The notes under the pieces were generated by a model that was not told where the DNA came from, did no database searches, and was given only the letters and a program-made list of their open reading frames with translations. This document shows, piece by piece, positions 5,018 through 5,120 of a DNA stretch of 5,120 nt. This DNA is from Bacteroidota bacterium. Lineage in GTDB: Bacteria > Bacteroidota > Bacteroidia > Bacteroidales > Prolixibacteraceae. Location: NCBI GenBank assembly GCA_030695265.1, contig JAUYTA010000209.1, positions 1-5,120 of the forward strand, written 5' to 3'. Position 1 is the first letter of the stretch, and each line of letters opens with the position of its first letter. Both the position numbers and the translations under genes were made by a program.

Positions 5018-5062
5018 ATGGGAAGAAAGGCAGGAAGTCAGGAGTCCGAAGACGGAAGAAAG
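5018..5062. repeat. Degenerate purine-rich 7-8-mer repeat leader
   Basis: This stretch reads as variants of one short motif: GGAAGTC, AGGAGTC, CGAAGAC, GGAAGAA. It runs directly into the 24-bp tandem units. It is non-coding in any convincing frame and lies upstream of the minus-strand operon. Confidence 0.5.
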
Positions 5063-5120
5063 GGCGAGGGGGCGAGGGGGAGACAGGGAGACAGGGCGAG
5101 GGGGAGACAGGGAGACAGGG
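5063..5120. repeat. 24-bp G/A-rich tandem repeat, truncated by the window end
   Basis: Two identical 24-bp units, GGCGAGGGGGAGACAGGGAG plus ACAG, occupy 5071-5094 and 5095-5118. An 8-bp partial unit GGCGAGGG (5063-5070) precedes them, and the next unit starts at 5119. Within each unit GGGAGACA is itself repeated. The strand is nearly all purine with isolated C. The array continues past the window, so its full copy number is unknown. Confidence 0.9.

Noticed and set aside
5063..5120. CRISPR array
   Set aside because: The 24-bp units are directly adjacent with no unique spacers, so this is a simple tandem repeat.

Overview
The window looks like a chromosomal segment of a Bacteroidota species, possibly near Bacteroidales/Marinilabiliales. 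The grounds are promoter boxes of the TAnnTTTG type, weak or absent Shine-Dalgarno sequences, moderate-to-low GC, a LytS/LytTR two-component pair, and toxin-antitoxin families common in that phylum. Taxonomy is an inference; there is no rRNA or other marker gene.

Left part (1-1906), accessory and mobile. The window opens inside a group II intron. It holds the C-terminal (maturase X domain) end of the intron-encoded reverse transcriptase, then RNA domains V and VI. Domain V is interrupted by about 21 nt that fold into a CCCCGA/TCGGGG hairpin; removing them restores a textbook 34-nt domain V. Right after the intron's 3' end lies a HigBA-type toxin-antitoxin operon, toxin first, with a near-perfect TAnnTTTG promoter and a candidate operator. 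The module is bracketed by a 14-bp inverted repeat (13/14 matches), and the intron's 3' junction falls exactly at the left copy. A 250-bp gene-free, hairpin-rich spacer follows. Then comes a second toxin-antitoxin locus: an intact DUF6364-like antitoxin followed by a PIN-domain toxin that has lost its N-terminal half. A long bidirectional terminator closes this part.

Right part (1914-4928), ordinary chromosome, all on the minus strand. In transcription order: a small LiaI/LiaF-like membrane protein, a LiaF-like protein with four membrane segments and five FGG-type beta repeats, a LytS/YehU-type sensor kinase, and a LytTR response regulator. The last three genes are 3 bp apart or overlap by 4 bp, so they form a translationally coupled envelope-sensing operon. 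The likely scheme is that the LiaF-like protein modulates the kinase, which phosphorylates Asp57 of the regulator.

The right edge (about 5018-5120) is a G/A-rich low-complexity stretch that ends in two identical 24-bp tandem units and runs off the window. The most unusual items are the hairpin insertion in domain V, the inverted repeats with the intron junction, and the decayed PIN toxin beside an intact antitoxin.
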